This document shows, piece after piece, positions 45,707-53,824 of a stretch of 64,000 nt of DNA (the stretch's first letter is position 1; the number at the start of each line of letters is the position of its first letter). Under the pieces are notes generated by a model. It saw nothing but the letters and a program-made list of their open reading frames with translations. It was not told where the DNA came from and did not search any database. Source of the DNA: Microcaldota archaeon (lineage in GTDB: Archaea > Micrarchaeota > Micrarchaeia > Micrarchaeales > Micrarchaeaceae); the NCBI GenBank assembly GCA_021810105.1, contig JAJZJM010000002.1:62001-126000 (forward strand), in the 5' to 3' direction. Position numbers and translations under genes: made by a program.

Positions 45707-46048
45707 ATGGCAAGGAGCATAAGCAATCTGGAAGATGAAATGAGGAATCTCGAGGAGCGCGAGGCAAGAGACTCGCCTTCTGGCCAATCTTCTGCAGCAA
45801 ATAAAACAGAGATAGGAATTGTAGACCGTTTTTTTGACAAGGCGGGCGTTGCCGCAGTTGTCCTTTCCGGAGAGCTGGATGTCGGAGACATTATAGAGTT
45901 TGAAAAAGAGGGACAGGCTGTAAGGCAAAGAGTTGAGAGCATGCAGATAGAGAGGCAGGACGTATCCAAGGCATACGCGGGAGACTCGGTTGGCATAAAA
46001 ACATCTGTGCCAATAGAAAAAAATAGTAGGGTTTACAAGCTTCAGTGA
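45707..46048 (+). CDS. EF-Tu domain II-like small protein, 113 aa
   Basis: A coiled N-terminal ~35 residues (ISNLEDEMRNLEEREARD) are followed by a beta-barrel resembling translation-factor domain II: IGIVDRFFDKAGVAAVVLSG, LDVGDIIEF and VGIKTSVPIEKNSRVYKL. Archaea often carry such stand-alone EF-Tu domain 2-like proteins of unknown role. A tatatagttttac sequence 20-25 bases upstream could be its TATA box. It precedes tRNA-Thr. Confidence 0.75.
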   Translation: MARSISNLEDEMRNLEEREARDSPSGQSSAANKTEIGIVDRFFDKAGVAAVVLSGELDVGDIIEFEKEGQAVRQRVESMQIERQDVSKAYAGDSVGIKTSVPIEKNSRVYKLQ

Positions 46049-46075
46049 CATTCGGAAGAGCATATTGCAAGATGC

Positions 46076-46147
46076 GCCCAAGTAGCTCAGTGGTAGAGCG
46101 TCTGCATGGTAAGCAGAAGGTCGGGGGTTCAATTCCCTCTTTGGGCT
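46076..46147 (+). tRNA. tRNA-Thr (GGU)
   Basis: Acceptor GCCCAAG/TTTGGGC (one G-U) with discriminator T. The anticodon stem TCTGC/GCAGA closes loop ATGGTAA, giving anticodon GGU. The T arm is GGGGG TTCAATT CCCTC. The T73 discriminator agrees with archaeal threonine tRNAs. No intron. Confidence 0.95.
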
Positions 46148-46186
46148 ATCCCAATAATCAAAAAGGTATTTAGCTTTTCTATTTGA

Positions 46187-46720
46187 ATGAATTTAGAGAA
46201 TATGGCAAGAAAAGGCTTTTTGCACAGAAACCCTGCGGGATTCGCCAGAGTTATAGAGATAATTTTTGGAATAATATGGGGAATAGACGGAACCTTCAAG
46301 TTTCTTCCTGGCGTAGTCCAGGCATTTCCTGGTCTTATACTTCAGGCATCTGCAGGACAGCCTTCCTGGCTTTCAGGATGGTTCACGTTCTGGGCGCATG
46401 CCACTCTTGGCAACCCTGCGGTATTTGTTTATAGCGTCGGTCTCTTTGAGCTAGCGCTTGCGTTTTGCCTTATCTTTGGATTCATGAGAAGAATAGGCTA
46501 TGCTGGTGGATTCGTGCTAAGCCTGCTTATATGGTCTGTCCCTGAAGGCTTTGGAGGACCTTATGGCCCTGGCTCAACAGATATAGGAACCGGCATAATA
46601 TACGCCGTAGTATTCCTGCTTCTTATGGCTATAGCCCTGACAAACAAGGAGAATAGGACTTCGCTGGATTATATAATAGGAAAAAGGTTTAAAGGCTGGC
46701 GAAAAGTATTTGCCTTCTGA
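46187..46720 (+). CDS. DoxX-like membrane protein
   Basis: 177 residues with about four membrane segments. It begins with RNPAGFARVIEIIFGIIWGIDGTFKF and later has VFVYSVGLFELALAFCLIFGFMRRIGYAGG, the pattern of DoxX/DoxD-type proteins. Relatives include the small subunit of thiosulfate:quinone oxidoreductase and many proteins of unknown role. No partner oxidoreductase gene lies beside it, so no quinone reaction is claimed. It sits between tRNA-Thr and tyrS. Confidence 0.7.
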   Translation: MNLENMARKGFLHRNPAGFARVIEIIFGIIWGIDGTFKFLPGVVQAFPGLILQASAGQPSWLSGWFTFWAHATLGNPAVFVYSVGLFELALAFCLIFGFMRRIGYAGGFVLSLLIWSVPEGFGGPYGPGSTDIGTGIIYAVVFLLLMAIALTNKENRTSLDYIIGKRFKGWRKVFAF

Positions 46721-46763
46721 AAGCAAGGCTTAATATTTTTGTGTGGTATAGTCTTTGGTTTAC

Positions 46764-47849
46764 ATGGATATAGAGACAAAGCTGGACGCCTTCAGATGCT
46801 TTGCAGAAGAGATAGTGACAATTGAAGAGCTTAAGGGATTGCTAGAGACAAACAATCATCCATTGGCTTATGACGGTTTTGAACCTTCGGGACTTGCACC
46901 CATACATTTCGGGCTTCTGCGTGCGAAGAACCTGAAGCGTGTGCTATCTGCAGGAATAAGATTCAACCTCTATCTTGCAGATTATTTTGCATTCCTGAAC
47001 AACAAGCTCGGAGGAGACTTGGAGCATATCAGGACTGCGGGTGAGTATTTTGTGGAGATATGGAAGGCTTGCGGAGTCGACATGTCAAAAGTCAATGTCG
47101 TATGGGCGAGCGAGCTTATGGATACAATAAACTATTGGGACAGGTTTATGAAAGTAGGCAAAGCGACCACAATAGAACGTATAAAACGTGCCGTAACCAT
47201 AATGGGAAGAAAGGAGGGCGAAAACCTTTCTGCAGGTATGCTTTTTTACCCTGCGATGCAGGTAACAGACATATTTCAAATGGACATAGATATATGCCAG
47301 CTCGGCATGGACCAGAGGAGAGCCAACATACTTGCAAGGGAGATTGCAGATAAATATAAGTGGAAAAAGCCTGTTGCCATACACCATCCCCTAATGCTAG
47401 GGCTGCAAGGTACAGCTGCTGGCAAAGACACGAAAAAAGACTATGAAGCAATGGCTGAGTTCAAGATGTCAAAATCAAATCCAAAAAGCGCAGTGTACAT
47501 GCATAACACTTACAAAGAGATAAAGGAAAAGATTGGAAGCGCATATTGCCCAGAGCGAGTTGTTGAGGGCAACCCTATGTTCAACTTCATAAAACTTATA
47601 ATAATAGACTCTCCGGAAGACCATATAACCATAGAGCGCCCAGAAAAATTCGGAGGAAACATAGAGGCTGCAGGGTATGGAGAGCTTGAGCGGCTTTACA
47701 CTGCAGGCAATATCCATCCTCTTGACATAAAGAATTTTGTTGCTGATAAACTAGAGCAGCAGATACGCCCTGTAAGAGAGCATTTCGAGAAAGACAAGAG
47801 AGCAAGGGAACTTTACGAGGCAGTGCAGAAATATCAGATAACAAGATGA
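46764..47849 (+). CDS. tyrS: Tyrosyl-tRNA synthetase
   Basis: Class I synthetase of the archaeal type, about 361 residues. The HIGH-equivalent is GFEPSGLAPIHFGLL, and QVTDIFQMDIDICQLGMDQR forms the tyrosine and tRNA site. The KMSKS motif is intact in EFKMSKSNPKSAV. The C-terminal domain is the short archaeal version. ATG 46764 (MDIETKLDAF) is preferred over TTG 46755. It converges with the glycosyltransferase gene 3 bases away. Confidence 0.96.
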   Translation: MDIETKLDAFRCFAEEIVTIEELKGLLETNNHPLAYDGFEPSGLAPIHFGLLRAKNLKRVLSAGIRFNLYLADYFAFLNNKLGGDLEHIRTAGEYFVEIWKACGVDMSKVNVVWASELMDTINYWDRFMKVGKATTIERIKRAVTIMGRKEGENLSAGMLFYPAMQVTDIFQMDIDICQLGMDQRRANILAREIADKYKWKKPVAIHHPLMLGLQGTAAGKDTKKDYEAMAEFKMSKSNPKSAVYMHNTYKEIKEKIGSAYCPERVVEGNPMFNFIKLIIIDSPEDHITIERPEKFGGNIEAAGYGELERLYTAGNIHPLDIKNFVADKLEQQIRPVREHFEKDKRARELYEAVQKYQITR

Positions 47850-47852
47850 TTG

Positions 47853-49097
47853 TCAGAATCTGCCCAACTTGTACAGCTTTTTCAGGCAATCCGCGTATGC
47901 CTTGATCTGCTTTTCCTTGCTATATTCATTAGCAATATCTCTAGAAAGAGCTTTCAGCCTTTTTCTGAGATTATCGTCGGAAAAATATGAGACGATCTTG
48001 CGCCTAAGCTCATCTGCATCGTAAGGATCGAAGGTGTAAAGCCGCTTTCCAAATCTTTCTGTTATGTCCCTGTTTATTGCAAGCCTGGAAAGCAGGAGCC
48101 CGCAGCCAAAATATGCAGCCTCTATCATCGTGGCGTTGAAAGACTCCCATACCGAAGGCAGCACATAAAGGTCTGCTAGCGCATAGTAGTATCCAAGCTC
48201 CTCCTCTGATACTCTTCCAGGCATGATTATTCTTCCGTCGGATTTTGACATATTGAGATAGAGAGACATTGACTTGCCCTCTCCCGCTATCACTAGCCTG
48301 AACTCATTTCCTTTTATCCCTTGAAATGCGAGTATCAGAGTGCTTATGTTCTTTTGGGCTTCTGACAACCTGCCCAAATACAATATTGTTTTCGTAGCAT
48401 TGGGCAATTTCAATCTCTTTTTCAGATTTTTTAGCTTGGCTCTGCTTATTTTGAGATTTTCCATTAGGACGCTGCTGTGTATAATCGCAACATTTGGATT
48501 TAGCCTCTCGATTTTATCCTTCTGCTCTTTGTTGAGGGCTATAACTCCGTCAAAAAATCTGAAGAAACTCTCCTGCGAAGCGTTCAGCCCCTTATACATA
48601 CCGGTTCCGAATGTCAATGAGAGAGCATTATAATCGAAAGCGTTTTTGTATTCTCCTGAAGCGTTAGCATGTTCTATATAGATTATTTTCGCTTTTCCGA
48701 GGAGCCGCTTTATGCGTTTAAGCACAACATAATCCTGTATTGAGCTTGCTAATATTATATCTGGCTTTATCCTCTCAATCCATTTTTCAGCCCCTTCCAA
48801 GTATACTCCTGTCAGCGAGTATATCGAATAATATGCGATTCTGCCTGGAATGCTTTCTGCAATTCCGTTTAACCCCAATCTGTGCAGTATCTTTCTTGCA
48901 GAAGCCTGAACCTTTACTTTTCCTCCGGAAAGCGTGAATGCCCTTTTGCTTGGATTTATGTAAGGATTTCCATATCCAAGGTAGTAAGTCTCTATGCCGT
49001 GCTCTTCGAGACCATTAAACAGACTTCCTGCTACTCTTGCCCCGCCGCCTAAAGAAACGCCCGCTTTCGCGCTCGTGTCTATTATAAGTACTTTCAT
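47853..49097 (-). CDS. GT4-like glycosyltransferase (GT-B fold)
   Basis: 414 residues. The N-terminal acceptor domain starts with a glycine-rich loop (AGVSLGGGARVAGSLFNGL). The C-terminal donor domain has LYLGRLSEAQKNISTLILAF, VIAGEGKS and VLPSVWESFNATMIEAAYFG, the EX7E-type region. It probably transfers a sugar to a surface glycan or lipid. It lies 7 bases after the phosphodiesterase-like gene and is presumably co-transcribed with it. Confidence 0.88.
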   Translation of the reverse strand: MKVLIIDTSAKAGVSLGGGARVAGSLFNGLEEHGIETYYLGYGNPYINPSKRAFTLSGGKVKVQASARKILHRLGLNGIAESIPGRIAYYSIYSLTGVYLEGAEKWIERIKPDIILASSIQDYVVLKRIKRLLGKAKIIYIEHANASGEYKNAFDYNALSLTFGTGMYKGLNASQESFFRFFDGVIALNKEQKDKIERLNPNVAIIHSSVLMENLKISRAKLKNLKKRLKLPNATKTILYLGRLSEAQKNISTLILAFQGIKGNEFRLVIAGEGKSMSLYLNMSKSDGRIIMPGRVSEEELGYYYALADLYVLPSVWESFNATMIEAAYFGCGLLLSRLAINRDITERFGKRLYTFDPYDADELRRKIVSYFSDDNLRKRLKALSRDIANEYSKEKQIKAYADCLKKLYKLGRF

Positions 49098-49104
49098 TAA
49101 TTCA

Positions 49105-50652
49105 CTAAAAAACTGGGCCGTACCTCTTATCGTTCTTTGATGCCATGCCGAAATAATGCATTACTGTAGGTTGCACATTATATACATACAGCTTTTTTCT
49201 GGCTATTTTGCTGCAATCGATTTTATTGCCGTATGAGACCACTCCGAAAATTCCGTTTCTTAGATGATCGCCTGATTTTGGCATCTCCGGCTCCATAAAC
49301 AGGTTGCCGTCCTTAAGGAATCCAAAAGACTCTAGAAGATATCCCTCTTCGGCCTGCGCCATTATGTCAGGGGCTATGAAAAGTTTTGTTCCTTCATAAT
49401 ATTCATCTCCATCCCAGACATTTATTATCAGGGGCTTGCCTTTTTCGTCCTTAATATTCATCAGGTCGCGCATTATTCTTTTTTTAAGCGCCAGCTTCTC
49501 AGCTGCTTTTACTGATCCATGGGTAAACCTGCCATCATTTATGTATATGGTAGTCACAGGGCAGTTCGCTATGTTTGCAAACGCTTTTGTTTTTGACATT
49601 TCATAGTCGAAATCGTGTATCCTGTTGTAATTTACGCCGGATGTTCCGGATAATGAATTTGCGAGTATTGCGCGCGCCATCCTTTTACCCACGCGGGGCA
49701 GCTTATCGTATATGGCTTTCCTTGAGCCGCTTCTGTGGACTGATCGGAGTATCTGCTCCCTTAGCTTATACTTGATCGCCATCCCCTGGCTTCTCTCGTT
49801 TAAACCTTCCTCTATCTCTTTTTTGAATTTTGAATATCCCTCTTTCATTAGCCAGCCGTTCATGAGAAACATTTTCTTTATTGGCTGGGCTCCGTGATCT
49901 GATATAACCATCACTGTGGCGCCCTCTTTTTTGGCGCGGCGTTCTGTCCACTTTAGAAACTTCGATATCTCTTCATAGAGCGGCACAACGCAGCTTGCCC
50001 AGTTCTTTTTATTCAATGAGAAGTGCTGCATTCTGTCAGTTTCTGTGAAACAGATAAATGACAGGTTATAATCATTTGCATCCATAAGATCCTTGCTGAC
50101 TTCTGCCCTTTTCCTTATCCCTTCTTTGTATATATTTGAGGCTTCCTCTATTGGAAGCTCACCATTTTTCATTTCCGCTTCTATCTCAGGCTCTCCTTTG
50201 AAATCATGCCTATCTGCAGCCTCTTTTATAGAATTAGAGCTGAACTTGGGCGGCAACGGGAAGCCAGTTATCATGTCTATATTCCTGCTTGTGGGAGTCC
50301 TTACAAGCATTGCTGGAGTCATCACAAGACTTCGAAACCCTTTTTGCGCAATGCTTTCCCAAAAAGGAGGCTTTATGCCTGGATCGTAATAAACTACGGA
50401 TCTTGTATAGTCCGGCTCCATTTTAAGGAACTCTGGCACGCCGTGCTGCCCTGGCCTGAAACCCGTATATATGCTCGGCCATGAAGGGCCAGTCATTGGA
50501 GGCAAAGTGGACTCCATGTCTATAAGCGCACCTTCCTTCATTATCTCTGAAAAACCTTCCAGATCTGCTTTTTTTAGATAATTGCGGATTATCCATAAAG
50601 GCGCTGCGTCTATTCCTATGATGTATAATTTTCTATCTTTTTCTGCAGGCAT
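49105..50652 (-). CDS. Alkaline phosphatase-superfamily protein (type I phosphodiesterase-like)
   Basis: 515 residues. The first metal site is in YIIGIDAAPLWII. The nucleophile region is PPMTGPSWPSIYTGFRPGQHG, and a second metal motif is VISDHGAQP. It resembles archaeal type I phosphodiesterase/nucleotide pyrophosphatase-like enzymes; the substrate is unknown. There is no signal peptide or obvious membrane anchor, so it looks cytoplasmic. It pairs with the glycosyltransferase, suggesting glycan or polyprenyl-phosphate chemistry (inference). Confidence 0.85.
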   Translation of the reverse strand: MPAEKDRKLYIIGIDAAPLWIIRNYLKKADLEGFSEIMKEGALIDMESTLPPMTGPSWPSIYTGFRPGQHGVPEFLKMEPDYTRSVVYYDPGIKPPFWESIAQKGFRSLVMTPAMLVRTPTSRNIDMITGFPLPPKFSSNSIKEAADRHDFKGEPEIEAEMKNGELPIEEASNIYKEGIRKRAEVSKDLMDANDYNLSFICFTETDRMQHFSLNKKNWASCVVPLYEEISKFLKWTERRAKKEGATVMVISDHGAQPIKKMFLMNGWLMKEGYSKFKKEIEEGLNERSQGMAIKYKLREQILRSVHRSGSRKAIYDKLPRVGKRMARAILANSLSGTSGVNYNRIHDFDYEMSKTKAFANIANCPVTTIYINDGRFTHGSVKAAEKLALKKRIMRDLMNIKDEKGKPLIINVWDGDEYYEGTKLFIAPDIMAQAEEGYLLESFGFLKDGNLFMEPEMPKSGDHLRNGIFGVVSYGNKIDCSKIARKKLYVYNVQPTVMHYFGMASKNDKRYGPVF

Positions 50653-50739
50653 CCAATACCACTACTCATAGCCCAATATTCTTATTTAGACTTTAGACTA
50701 TAGTGTTTTCTCCTGCTTAAAAAGATTGCTATACCTTTG

Positions 50740-51429
50740 CTAACGCTTGCTTCTGGTACTTACTCCTATCATATGAAATTCGTTGTCATAACCTATGGCT
50801 GCCTTAAACGCATCAGGCTCCATAGTTACGGTTATGTCAGAATATGGATCGTTTATATAGAAAGTATCCTTGTCGTATCCCTTCACTACGACCCAATGCG
50901 GAGAAGACTCAAGCTCTGGGTTTATTGATTTTGCATCTATAACAACAATAGGTATCTTTCCGCTGTTCAGAGCTTTCTTTATAGTATTTATGCTCGCCTT
51001 ACCGTACATCTCCTTGACCTTTAGTGTGCGTGCCTTTTCCTTTACCTCATTGAATGATGCGGTTAGCGTGTCAAGGTTTATTCCCTCGTATACTGCAAGC
51101 CTTTTTTCGTAGCCTTCGTCCTTTACGTCACTTACAATTTCGGTTTTTGCTCCTCTCTGCGCCAGTGCGTATGCGAGTCCGTATCTTGAACCGTACCAGA
51201 CGCTGCCTGCGACTGCCTGCTGCCATATCTTATATTCTGTATCTTTAGACATTTGCATCTTTTTGTTGATATGCTTTAGCACCATCATTGCACATGCTGC
51301 CGAACTTGTAAACCTCTCAGTCTGAGCATAATTAGGAATGTCAAACATTTTAGATTCCCTTTGTCTTGGCCCGTGTTTTGATGCTAATCTGCTGTTTTTT
51401 GGTTTTTTGTTTGTTGTTTTTCTGTTCAT
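50740..51429 (-). CDS. C39-like peptidase-fold protein lacking the catalytic cysteine
   Basis: About 229 residues. The fold pattern of C39-like/DUF3335 proteins is clear: IPNYAQTERFTSSAACAMMV at the start and SSPHWVVVKGYDKDTFYINDP later. The His (H180, track numbering) and Asp (D196) are present, but the usual TCGPA is TSSAA, so the catalytic Cys is Ser; a Cys lies four residues later. The N-terminus is strongly basic with no signal peptide. ATG 51429 has AAGGTG upstream and is preferred over GTG 51435. It may be inactive or a binding protein. Confidence 0.7.
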   Translation of the reverse strand: MNRKTTNKKPKNSRLASKHGPRQRESKMFDIPNYAQTERFTSSAACAMMVLKHINKKMQMSKDTEYKIWQQAVAGSVWYGSRYGLAYALAQRGAKTEIVSDVKDEGYEKRLAVYEGINLDTLTASFNEVKEKARTLKVKEMYGKASINTIKKALNSGKIPIVVIDAKSINPELESSPHWVVVKGYDKDTFYINDPYSDITVTMEPDAFKAAIGYDNEFHMIGVSTRSKR

Positions 51430-51450
51430 TTTCACACCTTTAAAATAAGA

Positions 51451-51549
51451 TGCAGGGAGGGAGATTTGTTCGCAATTGATTGAACTCCCGCAGGCCTAAG
51501 CCAACGGATCTTGAGTCCGTCGCGTTTGACCAAGCTCCGCCATCCCTGC
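51451..51549 (-). tRNA. tRNA-Leu (CAA) with a T-loop intron
   Basis: The acceptor GCAGGGA pairs with TCCCTGC, discriminator A. The anticodon stem ACGGA/TCCGT closes loop CTCAAGA, giving anticodon CAA. A long variable arm (TGGCTTAGGCCTGC) confirms a class II leucine tRNA. The T stem GGGAG/CTCCC is perfect, but the loop is 21 nt instead of 7. Removing 14 nt gives a normal TTCAAAT loop. A TATA-like ataatataaat lies upstream at about 51568. Confidence 0.93.
51466..51479 (-). other. 14-nt non-canonical tRNA intron in the T-loop (58/59)
   Basis: GUUC and GAAC can form a 4-bp helix flanked by bulges AAU and AAA. Cutting each bulge after its second base, the archaeal endonuclease rule, releases UCAAUUGCGAACAA and joins TTCAA to AT, restoring TTCAAAT. 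The loop closing the helix is only 10 nt, so this is a relaxed bulge-helix motif without an inner stem. Confidence 0.8.
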
Positions 51550-51727
51550 ACCTTTATCTTTTGTTCATAATATAAATAATTCTTTGCATCTGCATTCTCA
51601 CATTGCAACTAATGCTATTGATTGCTGGAGATATTTAAAGGTTCCCGCTCTTTTTAAGATAGCTTTATAAAGGTATTGTTATAACAGTAATGCTTTAAGA
51701 TTTGTACGCGAGGAATAAAACCTGCTG

Positions 51728-51883
51728 TTGTCATGTGGAAGAACTCTTAAAGTAACAGAAGTAAGAGAGAGGCGCAGAAACCATTTCCGTTATGTTGAGT
51801 GCTGTGGAAATGTGCAACATAAAGGAATAGAATTTTCTGGATTGAGGCATCGACCACTTCAGAGGATAACTTCAAATGGCTAA
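51728..51883 (+). CDS. Possible 51-aa Arg/Cys-containing ORF or gene remnant
   Basis: This is the only coding hint in the 51550-51887 gap, which otherwise holds TATA-like sequences (ataatataaataa, gctttataaagg). From TTG 51728 the frame reads MSCGRTLKVTEVRERRRNHF then RYVECCGNVQ, reminiscent of small zinc ribbons with an Arg-rich centre. Only one Cys is in the N-terminal half; the other forward frame just upstream contains three more (CCCH), so a frameshifted remnant is possible. It ends 4 bases before the convergent TraB/TIKI-like gene. Confidence 0.2.
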   Translation: MSCGRTLKVTEVRERRRNHFRYVECCGNVQHKGIEFSGLRHRPLQRITSNG

Positions 51884-51887
51884 ACTG

Positions 51888-52820
51888 TTAGCATTTTCTT
51901 AAAATCCTTACCCTGTGCATCTGACACTTAGAGAAATTATTTTCTATCATATTAAACATATGCTGTCTTAACTCTATTGCATGGCCAACGCCATTGATTG
52001 ATATTACCCTTTTATATATCCTAAGTGACTTGATAAAGTTATCTGCCATGTACAGGTTCCTAAAAGATTCAACATAAGTGTTTATCTTGTTTATCTTATA
52101 TTTCTTATAGAAAGGGTATGGCGTATGTAAGTTCACCTCTTTTGCAAGTAATTTAATAATCGGCTCTTTTGCTATATATTTATTAACCAGTCCCTGCATG
52201 GAAAAGTCTATACATTTAGAGATACTTCCTAATTTATATTTTCTCTGCAATGAATCAAGCAGATTTCTATACTGATAAAGTGGACGTTGGTTATAGACGA
52301 AATCTGATATAATATTGTTTTTTGACAGTTCGTAAGCATCTGTTGCAGAGAGTTTTAGAACTCTGTTTGCGTTATAAGCCGCAGTTATGTAAAAGAAAAG
52401 AAATAGTTCAATGCCATCGTCCATTTTAAGGTAAAAGTTGACTAGGTCTCTGAGAGGTGCATCAGAAAACCCGATTTTTATGCTGTGCATCTTTGCAAGA
52501 TAAAATGGCCATTCTATATCGTCATTATATGATGCCTGATTACGGTTCATCCTTGAATCTATACTCCTTCTTGAAATGTCCATAGGCTGCTCTAATAAGA
52601 CCATTTCTGGTTTAACTCTATCAAAAAGATCCGATACAAAATCGCGGAATGCTTGGTCCCTTTTAGTATGCATTGATGGAACCATGACAAATAATCTATT
52701 CGAAAACGTATATGAGATGGTGTTATCCTGTATTCCTTTCTTTATTTCTGCGATTCTTTCATTATCCAAGCTGCAAATCTCTTCGTATAATTTTTTAATA
52801 GAAGACATTTTCTTTGCCAT
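51888..52820 (-). CDS. TraB/TIKI-superfamily-like protein, 310 aa
   Basis: Weak resemblance to the TraB/PrgY/TIKI fold. LFVMVPSMHTKRDQAF stands where GTAH-type motifs occur, KPEMVLLEQP carries the conserved Glu, and VISINGVGHAIELRQH resembles the late GxGH motif. TIKI members are metal-dependent proteases, so a peptidase role is possible but unproven. No signal peptide. It is AT-rich and uses more ATT/CGT codons than core genes. It is the last gene of the three-gene operon, 4 bases after the radical SAM gene, whose end contains its AAGGTA ribosome site. Confidence 0.5.
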   Translation of the reverse strand: MAKKMSSIKKLYEEICSLDNERIAEIKKGIQDNTISYTFSNRLFVMVPSMHTKRDQAFRDFVSDLFDRVKPEMVLLEQPMDISRRSIDSRMNRNQASYNDDIEWPFYLAKMHSIKIGFSDAPLRDLVNFYLKMDDGIELFLFFYITAAYNANRVLKLSATDAYELSKNNIISDFVYNQRPLYQYRNLLDSLQRKYKLGSISKCIDFSMQGLVNKYIAKEPIIKLLAKEVNLHTPYPFYKKYKINKINTYVESFRNLYMADNFIKSLRIYKRVISINGVGHAIELRQHMFNMIENNFSKCQMHRVRILRKC

Positions 52821-52824
52821 TACC

Positions 52825-53814
52825 TTACCTTAACTTTATTTTCTCAACTTCTACAGTCTCCTTTCTCAAAAGGTTTATATTGCATTGTCTTCCACTTTCA
52901 TTTTTTACGAAATTTAGATGTTTAAACCTTTCCCCTGATTTTGACCAAATTTCTTCCCATGACTCCTTGAAAAGGTTACCCATTACCAATGTGCGTATCG
53001 TAACGCACGGAGTAACCGAACCATCAACAAAGACACCTGCTCTGAATAATCCGGCTGTGCAGGTCTTAAAACCGTAACTCTCTGACAGTGGAGGTTTTCC
53101 GTTAGAGCAACTACTTTCTTCTACCACGCCCTTTACCTTTACGTCTTCTCTGTTCATATCTTTAGTTAGCTTGATTGCATTTTCACGTATATTGAGCATT
53201 TCAGGAAGTTCAAGTTTCATGTCAAACCATCTCTTGCCCAAAATAAAAGTCGGTTGAAGTGTTTCAAGATTGAACATTCTCAGTGCCTTATATTTTGAAA
53301 GTGCATACTCCTCAGTCTTCAATACGTCATTGCGATTTGCATTTGTAAGAATGAGCCCTATAGAGAAAGGTATTTTATTTTTTTCTAGAACATCTAGGCC
53401 AGCAAGCGTCCTTTCTGTGAGACCTCTTGTAGCGTCATTAACTTTCGAATCTGCACTATCTATTGAAACTTGTATAGATAGCCCTTTTGTGACCTGCTCT
53501 TTTAACTTCAGAAGTTTCTCTTCTCCCATTGATGAAAGCAACGTTCCGTTTGTGCTTATCCCTACAGTGTGATTAAAAGTTTTAAGCGCAAGTTCTATTA
53601 TTTCTAATATATCATTCCTTAAAAATGGCTCGCCACCTAACAGAATAACTTCGAATGGAGCAGCCTCCTTTTGCGTCTTATCAAAAAGGTAAGCTAGATT
53701 CTGGAATGGTGGTGTTATATTGGTAAATGGTTGGGCATAGCAATAATGACAACGAAGATTGCATATATGATTTACTTCAAATTCAATTCTAAAAGGATAG
53801 CTAGGTAAAATCAT
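52825..53814 (-). CDS. Radical SAM protein with SPASM/Twitch-like C-terminus
   Basis: 329 residues. The radical SAM cluster motif is CNLRCHYC (C18, C22, C25), followed by LLGGEPFL (SAM site, 60-63) and ISTNGTLL. The C-terminus has C252-x12-G-x4-C270, which fits the SPASM pattern Cx9-15Gx4C. C236 and C311 are further candidate ligands, but the later CxxCx5Cx3C is missing, so one auxiliary cluster (Twitch-like) is more likely than two. Such enzymes usually modify peptides. The neighbour upstream encodes a protein dense in aromatic-X-Asp/Asn motifs, a known substrate style of cyclophane-forming enzymes. Confidence 0.88.
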   Translation of the reverse strand: MILPSYPFRIEFEVNHICNLRCHYCYAQPFTNITPPFQNLAYLFDKTQKEAAPFEVILLGGEPFLRNDILEIIELALKTFNHTVGISTNGTLLSSMGEEKLLKLKEQVTKGLSIQVSIDSADSKVNDATRGLTERTLAGLDVLEKNKIPFSIGLILTNANRNDVLKTEEYALSKYKALRMFNLETLQPTFILGKRWFDMKLELPEMLNIRENAIKLTKDMNREDVKVKGVVEESSCSNGKPPLSESYGFKTCTAGLFRAGVFVDGSVTPCVTIRTLVMGNLFKESWEEIWSKSGERFKHLNFVKNESGRQCNINLLRKETVEVEKIKLR

Positions 53815-53824
53815 CTAAAACACT

